Counted from the first letter of the stretch, positions 1 to 8,534 are shown. The stretch is DNA of 64,000 nt from Legionella genomosp. 1 (GCA_945878975.1 CAMCUM010000004.1:1-64000), one strand, 5' to 3'. A program made the numbers and translations. The notes: a model not told the origin generated them from the sequence alone.

Positions 1-264
1 ACCTAAAGCATTTTTCATACGGCGACTGCCATAGGTGTAACCGCTGTCATCAGCGATTCTTTTGACCCATTCCAACATTTCTTGATGCAGAGGATCTTCT
101 GGTTTATTTCGACTACGCTTGTGATAACTGTAATAACCACTACGTGTACAGCCCAAAAGTCGACACATTACGTCGACAGGCCAGGTCTTCTTGTGCTGGG
201 CAGTAAACAAATATTTTACTTTGTTTCCTTGGCAAAGAAGACCATATAAAAATTGACGCATCAT
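1..264 (-). mobile_element. IS3-family transposase OrfB, partial (runs off left edge)
   Basis: The minus strand reads an open frame from an ATG at 264 to the window edge (88 codons). It contains a segment like the start of IS150-type OrfB: residues CRLLGCTRSGYYSY followed by the YGSRRMKNALG stretch that precedes the DDE catalytic core in IS3 transposases. The core itself lies outside the window. In intact IS3 elements a separate OrfA with a helix-turn-helix sits directly upstream and is joined by frameshifting. Here an in-frame stop (298-300) and the end of ubiA (324) leave no room for OrfA. The element is therefore a 5'-truncated remnant, or its OrfA is missing. No terminal inverted repeat was recognised on the right side. 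Confidence 0.75.
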
Positions 265-323
265 GACCTTGTACGAAATAAGCGAACGCGAATTATACTA
301 ACAACAGCGCAGTTTGAAAATTT

Positions 324-1154
324 TTAAAGCACAAATCCCAGCCACATCACGAGTCCATAGACAGCATTCGACAAAAAGGCACGCATGGCAACATGGGTGG
401 TTGAGGCAGCTAGCAAACGATATTGATAGATAAAAATCCCCAATCCCACGAGCCAAGCCACCATAAACCAAATTGAAACAGGATACACATACCCAATAAG
501 CAACCACAATCCATGGGTCATGCACAATAAAATAGCTAAAATAGGTCGCAGATTTCTGCCAAATAAAATGGCCGTTGAGCGCACACCGATCAGCCGATCA
601 TCCGCCATATCGACCACAGCGTACATGGTATCGTACGCCACAATCCAACAAAAATTTAAGAGCATCAGTAACACCATGCCTAGATCTGGAGATTGTCCGG
701 ATGCCGCATACGCCATGGGGATCCCCATGGAAAAGGCAACGCCTAAAACCAATTGAGGTGCCTGAATAAACCGTTTTCCAAAAGGATACACAATGGTAAT
801 CAGCAACGCAAAACAGGCTTCATACCAACATAAAATAGGTAAGTTCAAAGCAATCCCAGCTGCGCATATCAGGAGCAGAACAAGAACCATCAAAGCCTGA
901 GGGATACTGATCTCACCCTGAGTCAATGGACGTAAGCGGGTTCTTTGCACATGGCAATCAATATTACGATCCGCCAAATCATTGACGATACATCCGGCAG
1001 CACGCATGCAAACGGTTCCCACCAAAAAATAAACCACCAACCATCCCGCAGGATGACCCTGATTCGCAAGCCATAACGCCCAAGCTGTCGGCGCCCACAA
1101 CAGTGCGATGCCTGCGGGTTTGTCAAAACGCATCAAACGGAGATAGGGATTCAC
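324..1154 (-). CDS. ubiA: 4-hydroxybenzoate octaprenyltransferase UbiA
   Basis: This integral membrane prenyltransferase attaches the polyprenyl tail to 4-hydroxybenzoate, the second committed step of ubiquinone synthesis. The 276-aa protein is close to the usual ~290. Both Asp-rich Mg-diphosphate motifs of the UbiA family are visible: NDLADRNID near residue 60 and YAVVDMADD near residue 180, the latter followed by IGVRSTAILFG as in E. coli UbiA. Several hydrophobic helices separate them. The start codon overlaps the end of the ubiC-like gene by 4 bp (ATGA), so the two are translationally coupled in the ubiC-ubiA order known from enterobacteria. Family assignment is firm. Confidence 0.95.
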   Translation of the reverse strand: MNPYLRLMRFDKPAGIALLWAPTAWALWLANQGHPAGWLVVYFLVGTVCMRAAGCIVNDLADRNIDCHVQRTRLRPLTQGEISIPQALMVLVLLLICAAGIALNLPILCWYEACFALLITIVYPFGKRFIQAPQLVLGVAFSMGIPMAYAASGQSPDLGMVLLMLLNFCWIVAYDTMYAVVDMADDRLIGVRSTAILFGRNLRPILAILLCMTHGLWLLIGYVYPVSIWFMVAWLVGLGIFIYQYRLLAASTTHVAMRAFLSNAVYGLVMWLGFVL

Positions 1155-1765
1155 GAATACTGCTCCAAAGCTGGAAGTAAAATTTCAACCAAATAGAATA
1201 ATTCTGCATCTTGAACTTGAAACGTCGATAAGCGCACCCATAATACCTGTTGATGGGTATCAATCGTTTTAGGAAGCCATGCGTATTCAGGAGACTCTGC
1301 TGTGATGGGGTAATGGCACAAATTTAAACGTTTGATCGATTCCGTATGAAAAATCAGATTGCCCAACGGCTCATGATCTAAGCGATGAAACAGATCTAAA
1401 TGTGTTTGATAAGTGGTTTGGGGGAAAATAGTTCGCGCAAACCAACAGGGTTGCTCCCAAGCCAGCGTCACAATATCCCGATGCAAAACTTGCTCTTCAG
1501 GCAAAGATAAGACTTGATGATCCCAAGTGTTAGTAGGTTCCCAGGTTTGCTGGATCACTTGTAAAACAGCCTCCCCAGATTTGTCGCGCAATCGCTCACT
1601 CATATACCCTGTATAAGTTAACCAGGAAAGTAAATATTGTGGCGGGTGCGTCATACTTTGATCCGATTCCGAGTTCGATGGCATAACATCGAGCAGTTCT
1701 TGACTGAATGCCATTTTTGGCGAAGAGAGTATAAATGTCAAGAACACGATACCAACGAGATTCAT
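1151..1765 (-). CDS. ubiC: Chorismate pyruvate-lyase UbiC, with N-terminal extension
   Basis: UbiC removes pyruvate from chorismate to give 4-hydroxybenzoate, the substrate of the next gene. Family landmarks are visible: LLSWLTYTGYMSERL near the start, the CWFARTIFP block carrying the conserved Arg, EPLGNLIF, and a C-terminal LVEILLPAL with the conserved Glu. Overall similarity to E. coli UbiC is modest. The 204-aa frame is about 40 residues longer than the enzyme (~165 aa). The first 20 residues are hydrophobic and signal-like, which is odd for a cytosolic enzyme. ATGs at 1714 and 1654 would give more usual lengths, but none of the three starts has a strong ribosome binding site, so the start is uncertain. 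It is coupled to ubiA by a 4-bp overlap. Confidence 0.85.
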   Translation of the reverse strand: MNLVGIVFLTFILSSPKMAFSQELLDVMPSNSESDQSMTHPPQYLLSWLTYTGYMSERLRDKSGEAVLQVIQQTWEPTNTWDHQVLSLPEEQVLHRDIVTLAWEQPCWFARTIFPQTTYQTHLDLFHRLDHEPLGNLIFHTESIKRLNLCHYPITAESPEYAWLPKTIDTHQQVLWVRLSTFQVQDAELFYLVEILLPALEQYS

Positions 1766-1812
1766 GATATGAAACCGAGCTTATGAATATAAATGATCAC
1801 CGCTCACTCTCC

Positions 1813-2052
1813 ATCGTCTTGCGAGCGTAGCGAAGCTAAATTTGTCGTCATTGCGAACGTAGTGAAGCAACCCAGTACAGCTATTCAACGAACTGGGTTG
1901 CTTCGCTGACGCTCGCAATGACGGATTTTTGTACCAAATTATAAAAACGGCTAAGTCGAGAAAAAATCGCTGAGACATAGTTGATCCAGTGGCCTTACTC
2001 AGCACTACATAAAGTCACTGGATTGCTTTTGCTAACGCTCGCAAAGACTGAA
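1813..2052. repeat. Nested REP-like palindromes
   Basis: Two palindromic elements of one family lie one inside the other. The inner one has arms at 1846-1876 and 1892-1923 (31 and 32 nt, differing by two substitutions and one indel), containing CGTCATTGCGA and GAAGCAACCCAGT. The outer one is recognisable by GTCTTGCGAGCGTAGCGAAGC near 1816 and the complementary sequence, in diverged form, near 2020-2048. A single arm of the same family recurs at about 6150-6186 and another short piece near 57485-57510. The region has no convincing coding content; the frame crossing it (1781-2005) is produced by the repeats. Confidence 0.8.
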
Positions 2053-2093
2053 ATTTTCTCTTAAGAGACGAGCCAAGGCCAACCTACCTCAAC

Positions 2094-3521
2094 CTAGTTA
2101 TCAGCTCGCCCCATACCAAACCCAGTGCCAGATGACAGCATGATCGGCATAGTGGCTTGATTCCCCCCGCCTATATTAAATAGGAGATTCGGGTTACCAG
2201 CAAACCAAGATTTTTGCAGATCCATTAGGAAAAATTGGGCTGCTGTAGGATTCTCCTTCATAGAATCTGCCGACTCAAGAAAAGCCGCACCGATCTCTTT
2301 TACGGCATCCGCTTGTCCTTTTGCACGGGCACGCATCGCAATCGCTTCTGCCTCCGCTTCAATTTGTTTCACTTTTTTTGCTTGTTCTGCTGCCAGCATT
2401 GTAGAACGTGCTTTCGCTTGAATCACCGCTACCTGGCCTAGTTCATGAGCCAAATCTGGATCATCAATCGTCCGCCCAGTCGTACTGATACTTAATAATT
2501 TAATACCCATTTTCTTAAGTTGCTCAGTGATCTTGCGCGTTAACTCTGCTAATACAGAGCCATCTCCTCTATCATCCCCCAGCTCCACACTAGAATCACC
2601 AGTACAACTATCCATCTCATCCTGGTTAACACACCTTTCCTCACCATGTGCGCTCGGATCCGCCATAACCGGTACAAACTCTGACAAATCATGATGACTA
2701 ACCACTTGAGAAATATTAATTTTTGCTATTTCAAAAATCGTATTTTCAATATCATCTACTAAGGTAATCGCCAATTGCGGATCTTCAATTTGATAACGCA
2801 CATCCGCTTGAATCTTCAAAGGCACATTATTTTTAGTCAATGCAGAAACCGCCGGTAAAGTTTTGGTTTCCTCTTGAACAGAAATAAACGCATCTTCTCT
2901 ATTCACCACATGTGCCGCATCTTCTAAACGATATTGCCCAGCCGGAAAAACAACCAGCTCACCATTACGGTAGGTTTTCGCTATATAACCGGTTTTAACC
3001 GTAAAAATAGTATTCGGGCCAAACCGAATAAAGTTTTCGGATACAGGAACGGTATACCGTCCCAAAATAAAATTTTGGAGTGATTGTTCCATATACAAAT
3101 CACGTTGCACCCGCACAGTCCCAGCTGCAGTAGAATTGACAGAGCGAAAAGAAGGCGCCGAATTCTCACGCACATAAGCTTCCCACGGGAAATTAGAATG
3201 TCGGCCAGGAGGAAGCAAAATCATTTCACCCCGCGCATTGCGTCGCATGGCGACTTCCCCTTCTTTCACCACGAGCGTGGTTGCCCATAAATACAAAGCA
3301 CCCAAACCAAAGGTGGCAGTAGAGAAGGCATATTTGAATGCTTCGCGGCGCCAGGTAGAATGATTAGTTTTATAATTTGTTTTAAGATCTGCTAAGTTGA
3401 ATCGATATGCTTCCAGAGGATCTGGTCCAGGCTGTTGGTTTAATGATGATGATGTATCGAATAACTCTTGTTGCTGTGCTGTACTTAGTAAATCTGTTTC
3501 TCTATGTTGGGTTGCGTTCAT
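2094..3521 (-). CDS. SPFH/band-7 domain membrane protein
   Basis: This stomatin/prohibitin-like protein of 475 aa probably forms membrane-associated oligomers; its specific role is unknown. One transmembrane helix lies at about residues 64-84, followed at once by the band-7 start VVKEGEVAMRRNARGE. The SPFH core runs to about residue 370 and ends in an Ala/Glu/Lys-rich coiled coil (AKARSTMLAAEQAKKVKQIE) and a Gly-rich tail. Around residue 300 there is an insertion of about 35 acidic, cysteine-containing residues not typical of the family. The chosen ATG has GGAG six bases upstream; an upstream in-frame TTG at 3533 lies in that ribosome binding site and is rejected. Flanking genes are separate units, and the following two minus-strand genes are also envelope proteins. 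Confidence 0.85.
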   Translation of the reverse strand: MNATQHRETDLLSTAQQQELFDTSSSLNQQPGPDPLEAYRFNLADLKTNYKTNHSTWRREAFKYAFSTATFGLGALYLWATTLVVKEGEVAMRRNARGEMILLPPGRHSNFPWEAYVRENSAPSFRSVNSTAAGTVRVQRDLYMEQSLQNFILGRYTVPVSENFIRFGPNTIFTVKTGYIAKTYRNGELVVFPAGQYRLEDAAHVVNREDAFISVQEETKTLPAVSALTKNNVPLKIQADVRYQIEDPQLAITLVDDIENTIFEIAKINISQVVSHHDLSEFVPVMADPSAHGEERCVNQDEMDSCTGDSSVELGDDRGDGSVLAELTRKITEQLKKMGIKLLSISTTGRTIDDPDLAHELGQVAVIQAKARSTMLAAEQAKKVKQIEAEAEAIAMRARAKGQADAVKEIGAAFLESADSMKENPTAAQFFLMDLQKSWFAGNPNLLFNIGGGNQATMPIMLSSGTGFGMGRADN

Positions 3522-3676
3522 AACAATCTCCAAAACTTCGATAAAAATATTCCATCTGACAGTAACGGCGACATCCGCATCGAGCGCATTCTAACATACA
3601 TAAAAAAAATATCAAACTTACCATTTTTAGAAATAAATAATACGACATTTCACTACTGAGTCTGGTTTTGTACAAA

Positions 3677-4759
3677 TTAACCTTGTGGACTAACCGCATT
3701 ATCATCAAGTGTAATCGCACCATTCAATGCCCAAGCCCTACCATTTAATGTAGCGCCGGTATTTAATGTTATGCTCGCATTGGCATCGATAATACCAAAG
3801 AGCGTACTATTGGTTCCCAGCGTAGCGGAACTACCGATAGCCCAGCTTATGTTGTCATTAAGTATCCCACCAGACGTTGACATGACGGCTCCGTTTGAAA
3901 CGGTGAGGGTTGAACCTATCAAAAAGGTACAGGTGCTTCCTGCCGCGCCGTTCAGTATTACTGGACCCGTCATTAAAGCACTTGAGGTGAAACAATTGAC
4001 AGGGCTGGTTGCACAGTTGAGGGGGGATAACGTACTGATATCTGTAGCCGCACCATAGGTATTACTACAAGGTAATGCATTAAGCGCCGTATAATAATTT
4101 TGAGCTGCGATTTTCACATTAGTGGCAGCGGTATTATTAATATTCTGTACGCCATTCACAATAGTACCCGGAGCAAAGCCTGTAACTGAGGTTCCAGGTG
4201 TCAGATCTAGATCACCGCTAATCACGGTTAGTCCTGTATTCGTCACCGTTGAGGCACCAAGAATAGAAGACTGGAAAAGAAAGGAAGGCGTTCCAGCGAT
4301 CGTGGACGTAAAACCACCCGGCGGTGTTGGCGGGGGTGTTGTACAGGCTTCCACCACCACAGTGATGGCCGGTGCATCTATCTGGACTTGGCGACTATCC
4401 ATCCCAACCTGGAGCACGCGGTTAAAAGTACCCAGTGTTGTGGTTGAACTTAGTTGCACACTAATTTCGCAGCTAGCGCCAGAAGATAAAGAGCTACCAC
4501 AGTTATTAAGAGGTGCTGTAACAATCGTTGCAGCGCTAGTAGGAAATGAATCATTATTTTGAATTCGAATATAATTTATCGCCTCAGTAACGGGTGTGTT
4601 ATTTTGAATTGTATAGGTGGCCGTTACGGTTGAGTTTTCACAAAGTGCTCCAAAACTAGGAGGATTAATAAAACTCACGTCACAAGATGGTACGGCATGA
4701 ACGGAACAAGAAAGTAAAAAACCTAAGGATAGCGCTCCATATTTCACATGATTGAACAT
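3677..4759 (-). CDS. Secreted DUF3494 (ice-binding-like) protein
   Basis: A signal peptide (about residues 1-23, ending SVHA) leads into a ~130-residue Ser/Thr-rich region with cysteines, a TPPPTPPGG linker, and a C-terminal DUF3494 beta-solenoid (about residues 155-360). The C-terminal part shows family hallmarks: ASTVTNTGLTVISGDLDLTPG, AAQNYYTALNALPC, TFLIGSTLTVSNG, and SITLNTGATLNGRAWALNGA near the end. DUF3494 proteins include bacterial and fungal ice-binding proteins and surface adhesins. Which role applies here cannot be seen; adhesion is the simpler guess for a host-associated organism. The ATG at 4759 is preceded by AAGGAG at good spacing; the 14 residues upstream of it in frame are not counted. 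No transmembrane anchor follows the domain, so secretion or outer-surface location is inferred. Confidence 0.85.
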   Translation of the reverse strand: MFNHVKYGALSLGFLLSCSVHAVPSCDVSFINPPSFGALCENSTVTATYTIQNNTPVTEAINYIRIQNNDSFPTSAATIVTAPLNNCGSSLSSGASCEISVQLSSTTTLGTFNRVLQVGMDSRQVQIDAPAITVVVEACTTPPPTPPGGFTSTIAGTPSFLFQSSILGASTVTNTGLTVISGDLDLTPGTSVTGFAPGTIVNGVQNINNTAATNVKIAAQNYYTALNALPCSNTYGAATDISTLSPLNCATSPVNCFTSSALMTGPVILNGAAGSTCTFLIGSTLTVSNGAVMSTSGGILNDNISWAIGSSATLGTNSTLFGIIDANASITLNTGATLNGRAWALNGAITLDDNAVSPQG

Positions 4760-4787
4760 CTTGTATCTCCTTAAAAATCCATAAGCT

Positions 4788-5609
4788 TCATAGCGTGACA
4801 TGTAGCCCAGCCAATATCGCTTGTGAATTCAGATTAAACTGAGCAGGGATGACATGTGGTGTGGTGATAGTACCTGTATTACCACTTGCAGACGTTTCTG
4901 CCCTACCTAGATCCGCATACAAGTATTCCAGTGAAAGTAAGATGCGCGGATTGTATGTATAAGTGATACCACCACCTACTTCCCAGGCAAAACTTGAATG
5001 CATATTTTTGCCTAAATTCAAACCCTGATCGGGGCAGGGAGCCGCATTAGCCTTATCCGTATCACTGTAATTTAAATAGTTCCAGGAATGACCCATACCA
5101 CCTATTGCATACAGAGAAAACTGTTTCTTCGACATAATGGTTAAGGCCCCATCAGCCATAAGACGTACACTTTGAATAGACATTGTGTAAGTCATTTCAT
5201 TAAAAGCTGAGCTGTTAAATCGCCAAACATCCCCTGAAAAAGTTTCTTGGCCTAAGTAATAAGCGTTCAACTCTGGCTCTATAGACGGGAACCACTGTAA
5301 GTTTTCGGAATATTGCAAAGCACCAGGAAAATAATGAATATATCCAATACCAGCTTGAGCCCCGAATACACTCCAATTATTTCCATTGGGTTGAACCAAA
5401 AAATCAGTTTCACTGTTCGTGACACCTAATTGACCACTACCAGGCATGAGATCCCCGAGTCCAAGCGCACCAATGATCTCAAGATGATCGTGAAGTTTCT
5501 CAGAGATATTAGCGCCAGGATCAACAGAATCAGCGCCTCCCGCTAAGGAAGTTGCGCTGACAAGCATACCAATAGATAGAATCGTTATCCTTTGAAAAGG
5601 TCCATGCAC
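4788..5609 (-). CDS. Outer-membrane beta-barrel protein (Legionella OMP type)
   Basis: The 273-aa protein has a signal peptide (ILSIGMLVSATSLAGG) and a body of alternating polar/hydrophobic strands ending in aromatic or Leu residues (SLEYLYADLG, then AQFNLNSQAILAGLHVTL at the C terminus). This matches small outer-membrane porin-like barrels common in Legionella and Coxiella relatives. The GTG start at 5609 has GGGAG seven bases upstream and places the signal peptide at the N terminus. The frame stays open to 5738, but that extension runs into a miniature inverted-repeat element and gives no signal peptide. The gene lies 28 bp upstream of the DUF3494 gene on the same strand, so co-transcription is possible. 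Substrate is unknown. Confidence 0.8.
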   Translation of the reverse strand: MHGPFQRITILSIGMLVSATSLAGGADSVDPGANISEKLHDHLEIIGALGLGDLMPGSGQLGVTNSETDFLVQPNGNNWSVFGAQAGIGYIHYFPGALQYSENLQWFPSIEPELNAYYLGQETFSGDVWRFNSSAFNEMTYTMSIQSVRLMADGALTIMSKKQFSLYAIGGMGHSWNYLNYSDTDKANAAPCPDQGLNLGKNMHSSFAWEVGGGITYTYNPRILLSLEYLYADLGRAETSASGNTGTITTPHVIPAQFNLNSQAILAGLHVTL

Positions 5610-5663
5610 AGGAAATCTCCCTATATAATTTTTGCACCACTTAACACTGGTTTTCCTGATTTT

Positions 5664-5827
5664 TAGGATCTGTTGACAATTCATCGCGCGAAGCCTACGT
5701 CCCGAGGCTTGCCCGCGGGATCCAGGAATCTTGAACAATACAAAAAACTAATTGCACTGATAAAGATCGAACTGGATCCTGCTGACAAGCGGCGGGACGA
5801 AGGGTTTTGCATTGTCAACAGACCCTA
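5664..5827. repeat. MITE-like element, GGGTCTGTTGACA family (164 bp)
   Basis: The left end reads TAGGATCTGTTGACAAT and the right end is its near-perfect inverse complement, ATTGTCAACAGACCCTA. The element is 164 bp long, has a GC-rich hairpin-forming left interior, and has no ORF. It lies 55 bp upstream of the outer-membrane protein start and therefore contributes to its promoter region. Related copies are at 8937, 30569, 32960, 35962, 40225 and 43022. Confidence 0.8.
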
Positions 5828-6200
5828 GTATCAATTCCATCTAGAAAAATCAGATTTTTTTATTAAATTAATATCTGGTTAAAACTTAAATTCCAAAGGT
5901 GTTTTCTATCTGAAACTCGAGTAAAACATCTCTGTTGAGAAGTTTTACACCCCTCAAATATACGTTGAAAATTCAGGATAGCTTATAAGAAACTTGGCAC
6001 CAATTAAGGATTTCCTTTATTTTCTAAGGAAACCACATATGCGGCCCAAGTATTAGGATTCTTTTACACGCTTGTTTTCATATCTTGCGCAGATCTACTT
6101 TTTACGGATGAGTCTTAGTGATTTTAGGCGAGCTAATACACATAAGAACACCGGATTGCTTTGCTAACGGTCGCAAAGACGGTCATGATACGCCCGCTCA
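5828..6200. other. AT-rich intergenic region, no gene seen
   Basis: No credible frame or RNA gene was seen on either strand. The only recognisable structure is a single arm of the GCTTTGCTAACG...CGCAAAGAC palindrome family at about 6150-6186. The AT-rich stretch 5828-6000 may hold the distal promoter of the outer-membrane protein gene, but no clear -35/-10 pair was found. Confidence 0.5.
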
Positions 6201-6677
6201 CTACAAAGCGGTTTTTATTTCACGCACTCTTCCCACTCGATTCACCATCATTTTTACACGCAGCGTCGAACTTTCAATTAAGAAATAGCCATTCAAACTT
6301 GCCTGACTCATATCGGGCGTAAAACGGAGATAAGTATCTGATAGAAATCCGTGCCACAACACATGGTAAGCGGTGGTGCGCCATGGCCAGGCGTATAAAA
6401 TAGGATGGTGCGGATCCGTCAAATCGCTTTCGCGTACCAACGCCATGCCATTTAACCAATCTTTATCACGCAGTGGCACCAAACGCAGCGGCTCTCCTAA
6501 GATCTCGGATTCTTGGATCCCATGTTCAATGGCTTGTTCGATATCTTTTTGCATCACCCAAGCTATTTTGTCTTGATACCAATGCGACGTCCATGGCAAA
6601 CCAAATGTCGCAATCAGGGACACCAATAGCATGACCACTAATAATTCCAGCAATGATAAGCCGCTATCCTTGTACAT
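6201..6677 (-). CDS. GspH/FimT-like type II secretion pseudopilin
   Basis: The 158-aa protein begins with a short leader MYKDSG followed by LSLLELLVVMLLVSLIA, the prepilin peptidase site and hydrophobic N-terminal helix of type IV pilins and pseudopilins (cleavage after Gly6, Glu at mature position 5). The C-terminal part, with SDTYLRFTPDMSQASLNGYF and ending GRVREIKTAL, resembles the GspH domain. Such minor pseudopilins sit in the tip of the type II secretion pseudopilus; FimT in the type IV pilus is the alternative. It overlaps the end of pyrF by 14 bp and so is the last gene of the lapA-lapB-pyrF run. No other pseudopilin gene lies nearby, unlike a full gsp operon. Confidence 0.8.
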   Translation of the reverse strand: MYKDSGLSLLELLVVMLLVSLIATFGLPWTSHWYQDKIAWVMQKDIEQAIEHGIQESEILGEPLRLVPLRDKDWLNGMALVRESDLTDPHHPILYAWPWRTTAYHVLWHGFLSDTYLRFTPDMSQASLNGYFLIESSTLRVKMMVNRVGRVREIKTAL

Positions 6678-7356
6678 ACACTTGTAAACGCTGCACGACA
6701 GCAGCAGGATCAGCAGCTTGCGTAATGGAACGACCCATCACTAAATAATCACTGCCCGCTGCAATGGCTTCTTGTGGCGTCATCACTCGCGCTTGATCAT
6801 GCAGAGCGTCACCAGGCAAACGAAGACCCGGTGTCACCGCTAAAAAGCCTGCGCCACATCGCGCCTTCAAATGCAAGAGATCTTGTCCAGAGCAGACCAC
6901 GCCATCCACTCCCGCGGCTTGTGCCAAGACAGCCAATCGTTCGACGTGCTGTGGCAACGAACTCTGCACACCCACAGCAGGCAAATCTTGCTCTGCCAAG
7001 CTGGTCAATACGGTCACAGCCACCAATTTAGGACGCGCTACCCCATAAGGGGCCAGCGCATCAGAGGCAGCTTGTAACATTGCCGCCCCACCCCCCGCAT
7101 GCACGGTTAACATCCACACACCTAGGTCTGCTGCAGCTTGGCAAGCATGTGCCACCGTATTCGGAATATCATGAAATTTCAAATCAAGAAACACTCGAAA
7201 ACCACGCTGCACCAGATCTTGCACCAAAGCAGAGCCAGAACGCGTAAAAAGTTCCGAGCCTATTTTCAAAGCACAATCTTGGGGCGTTAGTTTTTCAACA
7301 AAAGACAATGCTTGGGAAGATTGCGCGAAATCCAACGCGACAATGAGTTTGGACAC
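6664..7356 (-). CDS. pyrF: Orotidine 5'-phosphate decarboxylase PyrF
   Basis: This enzyme converts orotidine monophosphate to UMP, the last step of de novo pyrimidine synthesis. The 230-aa TIM-barrel protein shows LIVALDFA at the N terminus, ALKIGSELFT with the first catalytic Lys, the signature LDLKFHDIPNTV, VTVLTSL, and the phosphate-binding end DYLVMGRSITQA. The GTG start directly follows the TAA of lapB, with GAAGG seven bases upstream, so it is translated from the lapAB message. The lapA-lapB-pyrF order is common in gammaproteobacteria. Confidence 0.96.
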   Translation of the reverse strand: MSKLIVALDFAQSSQALSFVEKLTPQDCALKIGSELFTRSGSALVQDLVQRGFRVFLDLKFHDIPNTVAHACQAAADLGVWMLTVHAGGGAAMLQAASDALAPYGVARPKLVAVTVLTSLAEQDLPAVGVQSSLPQHVERLAVLAQAAGVDGVVCSGQDLLHLKARCGAGFLAVTPGLRLPGDALHDQARVMTPQEAIAAGSDYLVMGRSITQAADPAAVVQRLQVYVQG

Positions 7357-8526
7357 TTAATCACCTTCTAAACCATGAATGGGTTTTGTTTTGCCCCATA
7401 GCTTACAACCCGGACACTGCCAATGCAAAAGTTTACCGCTAAACCCACAATGACCACAGCGGTAAATAGGTTTATTCTCTAAGAATTTAGAAGTGATATC
7501 ATACAACATTTGTAATTTATCACGTACTTTGCCGCTAGCAGATTCTAAATGCCATTGAATCAATTGATTCAAGCCACGAATAGAAGGATGTCGCGCCACA
7601 TGCCCTGATACAAAATCAATAGCAAAATCCACCGATTTTTCTTGTGTTAAATAATCCCCTATCACGAAAATCACCGATGCTCTAGGATGCGTTGCCATCG
7701 TTTGTTCTAAATAACCGATGCATTCATCCATGCTGTCTAATTCCCGATGACAAAACACAAATGGCTCAATAATTTCATTCAAAAATTCGGGATCTTGTTC
7801 TGGTACTTGTTGTAAAGCTTCGACAGCCTGCTTATAACGCCCAGCTTGCATTTCCATTTTTGCTAACATCAAACTAGCACGGACCGAATTAGCATCGACC
7901 ATAAGCGCTTGCTGAACAGACTGATACGCTTTTTCTATGGTGTTTTGTTTCAACTCCTGGACCGCAATTTCGCAATAATAATGCGCTGTTTCACAATGCA
8001 TCGAAGCACCGGTACATCCTTCGATTTTATGAATCACATTTAATGCTTTTTCCCAAGCTTTCTCTTGCTGATAAATAGCAAGTAATCCACGTAAGCTACT
8101 TATTTCTCGGTCACCTGCCATATCGACCACTTCAAGAAAAATACGCTCCGCTCGATCAAACAAGCCGGCGCTCATATAATCTTGTCCAAGTGCCATCAAC
8201 GCTTCTTTACGTTCAAAATCACTTAACTGTGGACGTGCAATCAAATTTTGATGAATTCGAATCGCGCGATCAACTTCTCCACGGCGCCGAAACAAGCTGC
8301 CCAATGCCAAATGCGTTTCTACAGTTTCACTATCTACTTCCAATAATTTGATAAAAACATCAACAGCTTTATCGGGTTGTTCATTCAATAGATAGTTCAG
8401 ACCTACGACATATTCGCGAGACAATTGATTCTCAGATTTTTTCACGTTCCCATCAGAGCCACGCTTGGCAATCCACCAGCCTGACCACGCCGCCGTCGGT
8501 AGTAATAGAGGCCATAAATTAATCAT
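7357..8526 (-). CDS. lapB: LPS assembly protein LapB (YciM)
   Basis: LapB is an inner-membrane-anchored scaffold that couples the protease FtsH to LpxC and so controls lipopolysaccharide synthesis. The 389-aa protein has an N-terminal hydrophobic anchor (INLWPLLLPTAAWSGWWIA), a series of tetratricopeptide repeats from about residue 35 to 340, and a C-terminal rubredoxin-like knuckle with four cysteines (YRCGHCGF and QCPGCKLWG) that binds metal in the E. coli protein. The ATG at 8526 has AGGGA upstream; an adjacent in-frame GTG at 8529 is less well spaced. It follows lapA by 8 bp and precedes pyrF without a gap. Confidence 0.93.
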   Translation of the reverse strand: MINLWPLLLPTAAWSGWWIAKRGSDGNVKKSENQLSREYVVGLNYLLNEQPDKAVDVFIKLLEVDSETVETHLALGSLFRRRGEVDRAIRIHQNLIARPQLSDFERKEALMALGQDYMSAGLFDRAERIFLEVVDMAGDREISSLRGLLAIYQQEKAWEKALNVIHKIEGCTGASMHCETAHYYCEIAVQELKQNTIEKAYQSVQQALMVDANSVRASLMLAKMEMQAGRYKQAVEALQQVPEQDPEFLNEIIEPFVFCHRELDSMDECIGYLEQTMATHPRASVIFVIGDYLTQEKSVDFAIDFVSGHVARHPSIRGLNQLIQWHLESASGKVRDKLQMLYDITSKFLENKPIYRCGHCGFSGKLLHWQCPGCKLWGKTKPIHGLEGD

Positions 8527-8534
8527 CACAGTCC

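Noticed and set aside
1781-2005. 74-aa minus-strand ORF between the ubiC and SPFH genes
   Set aside because: It is made almost entirely of palindromic repeat sequence.
4122-4562. 146-aa plus-strand ORF rich in Val and Pro
   Set aside because: It is a shadow of the DUF3494 gene; the Ser/Thr/Gly-rich codons give open antisense frames.
5610-5738. 43-residue upstream extension of the outer-membrane protein
   Set aside because: It runs into a mobile element and would bury the signal peptide; the GTG at 5609 has a good ribosome binding site.
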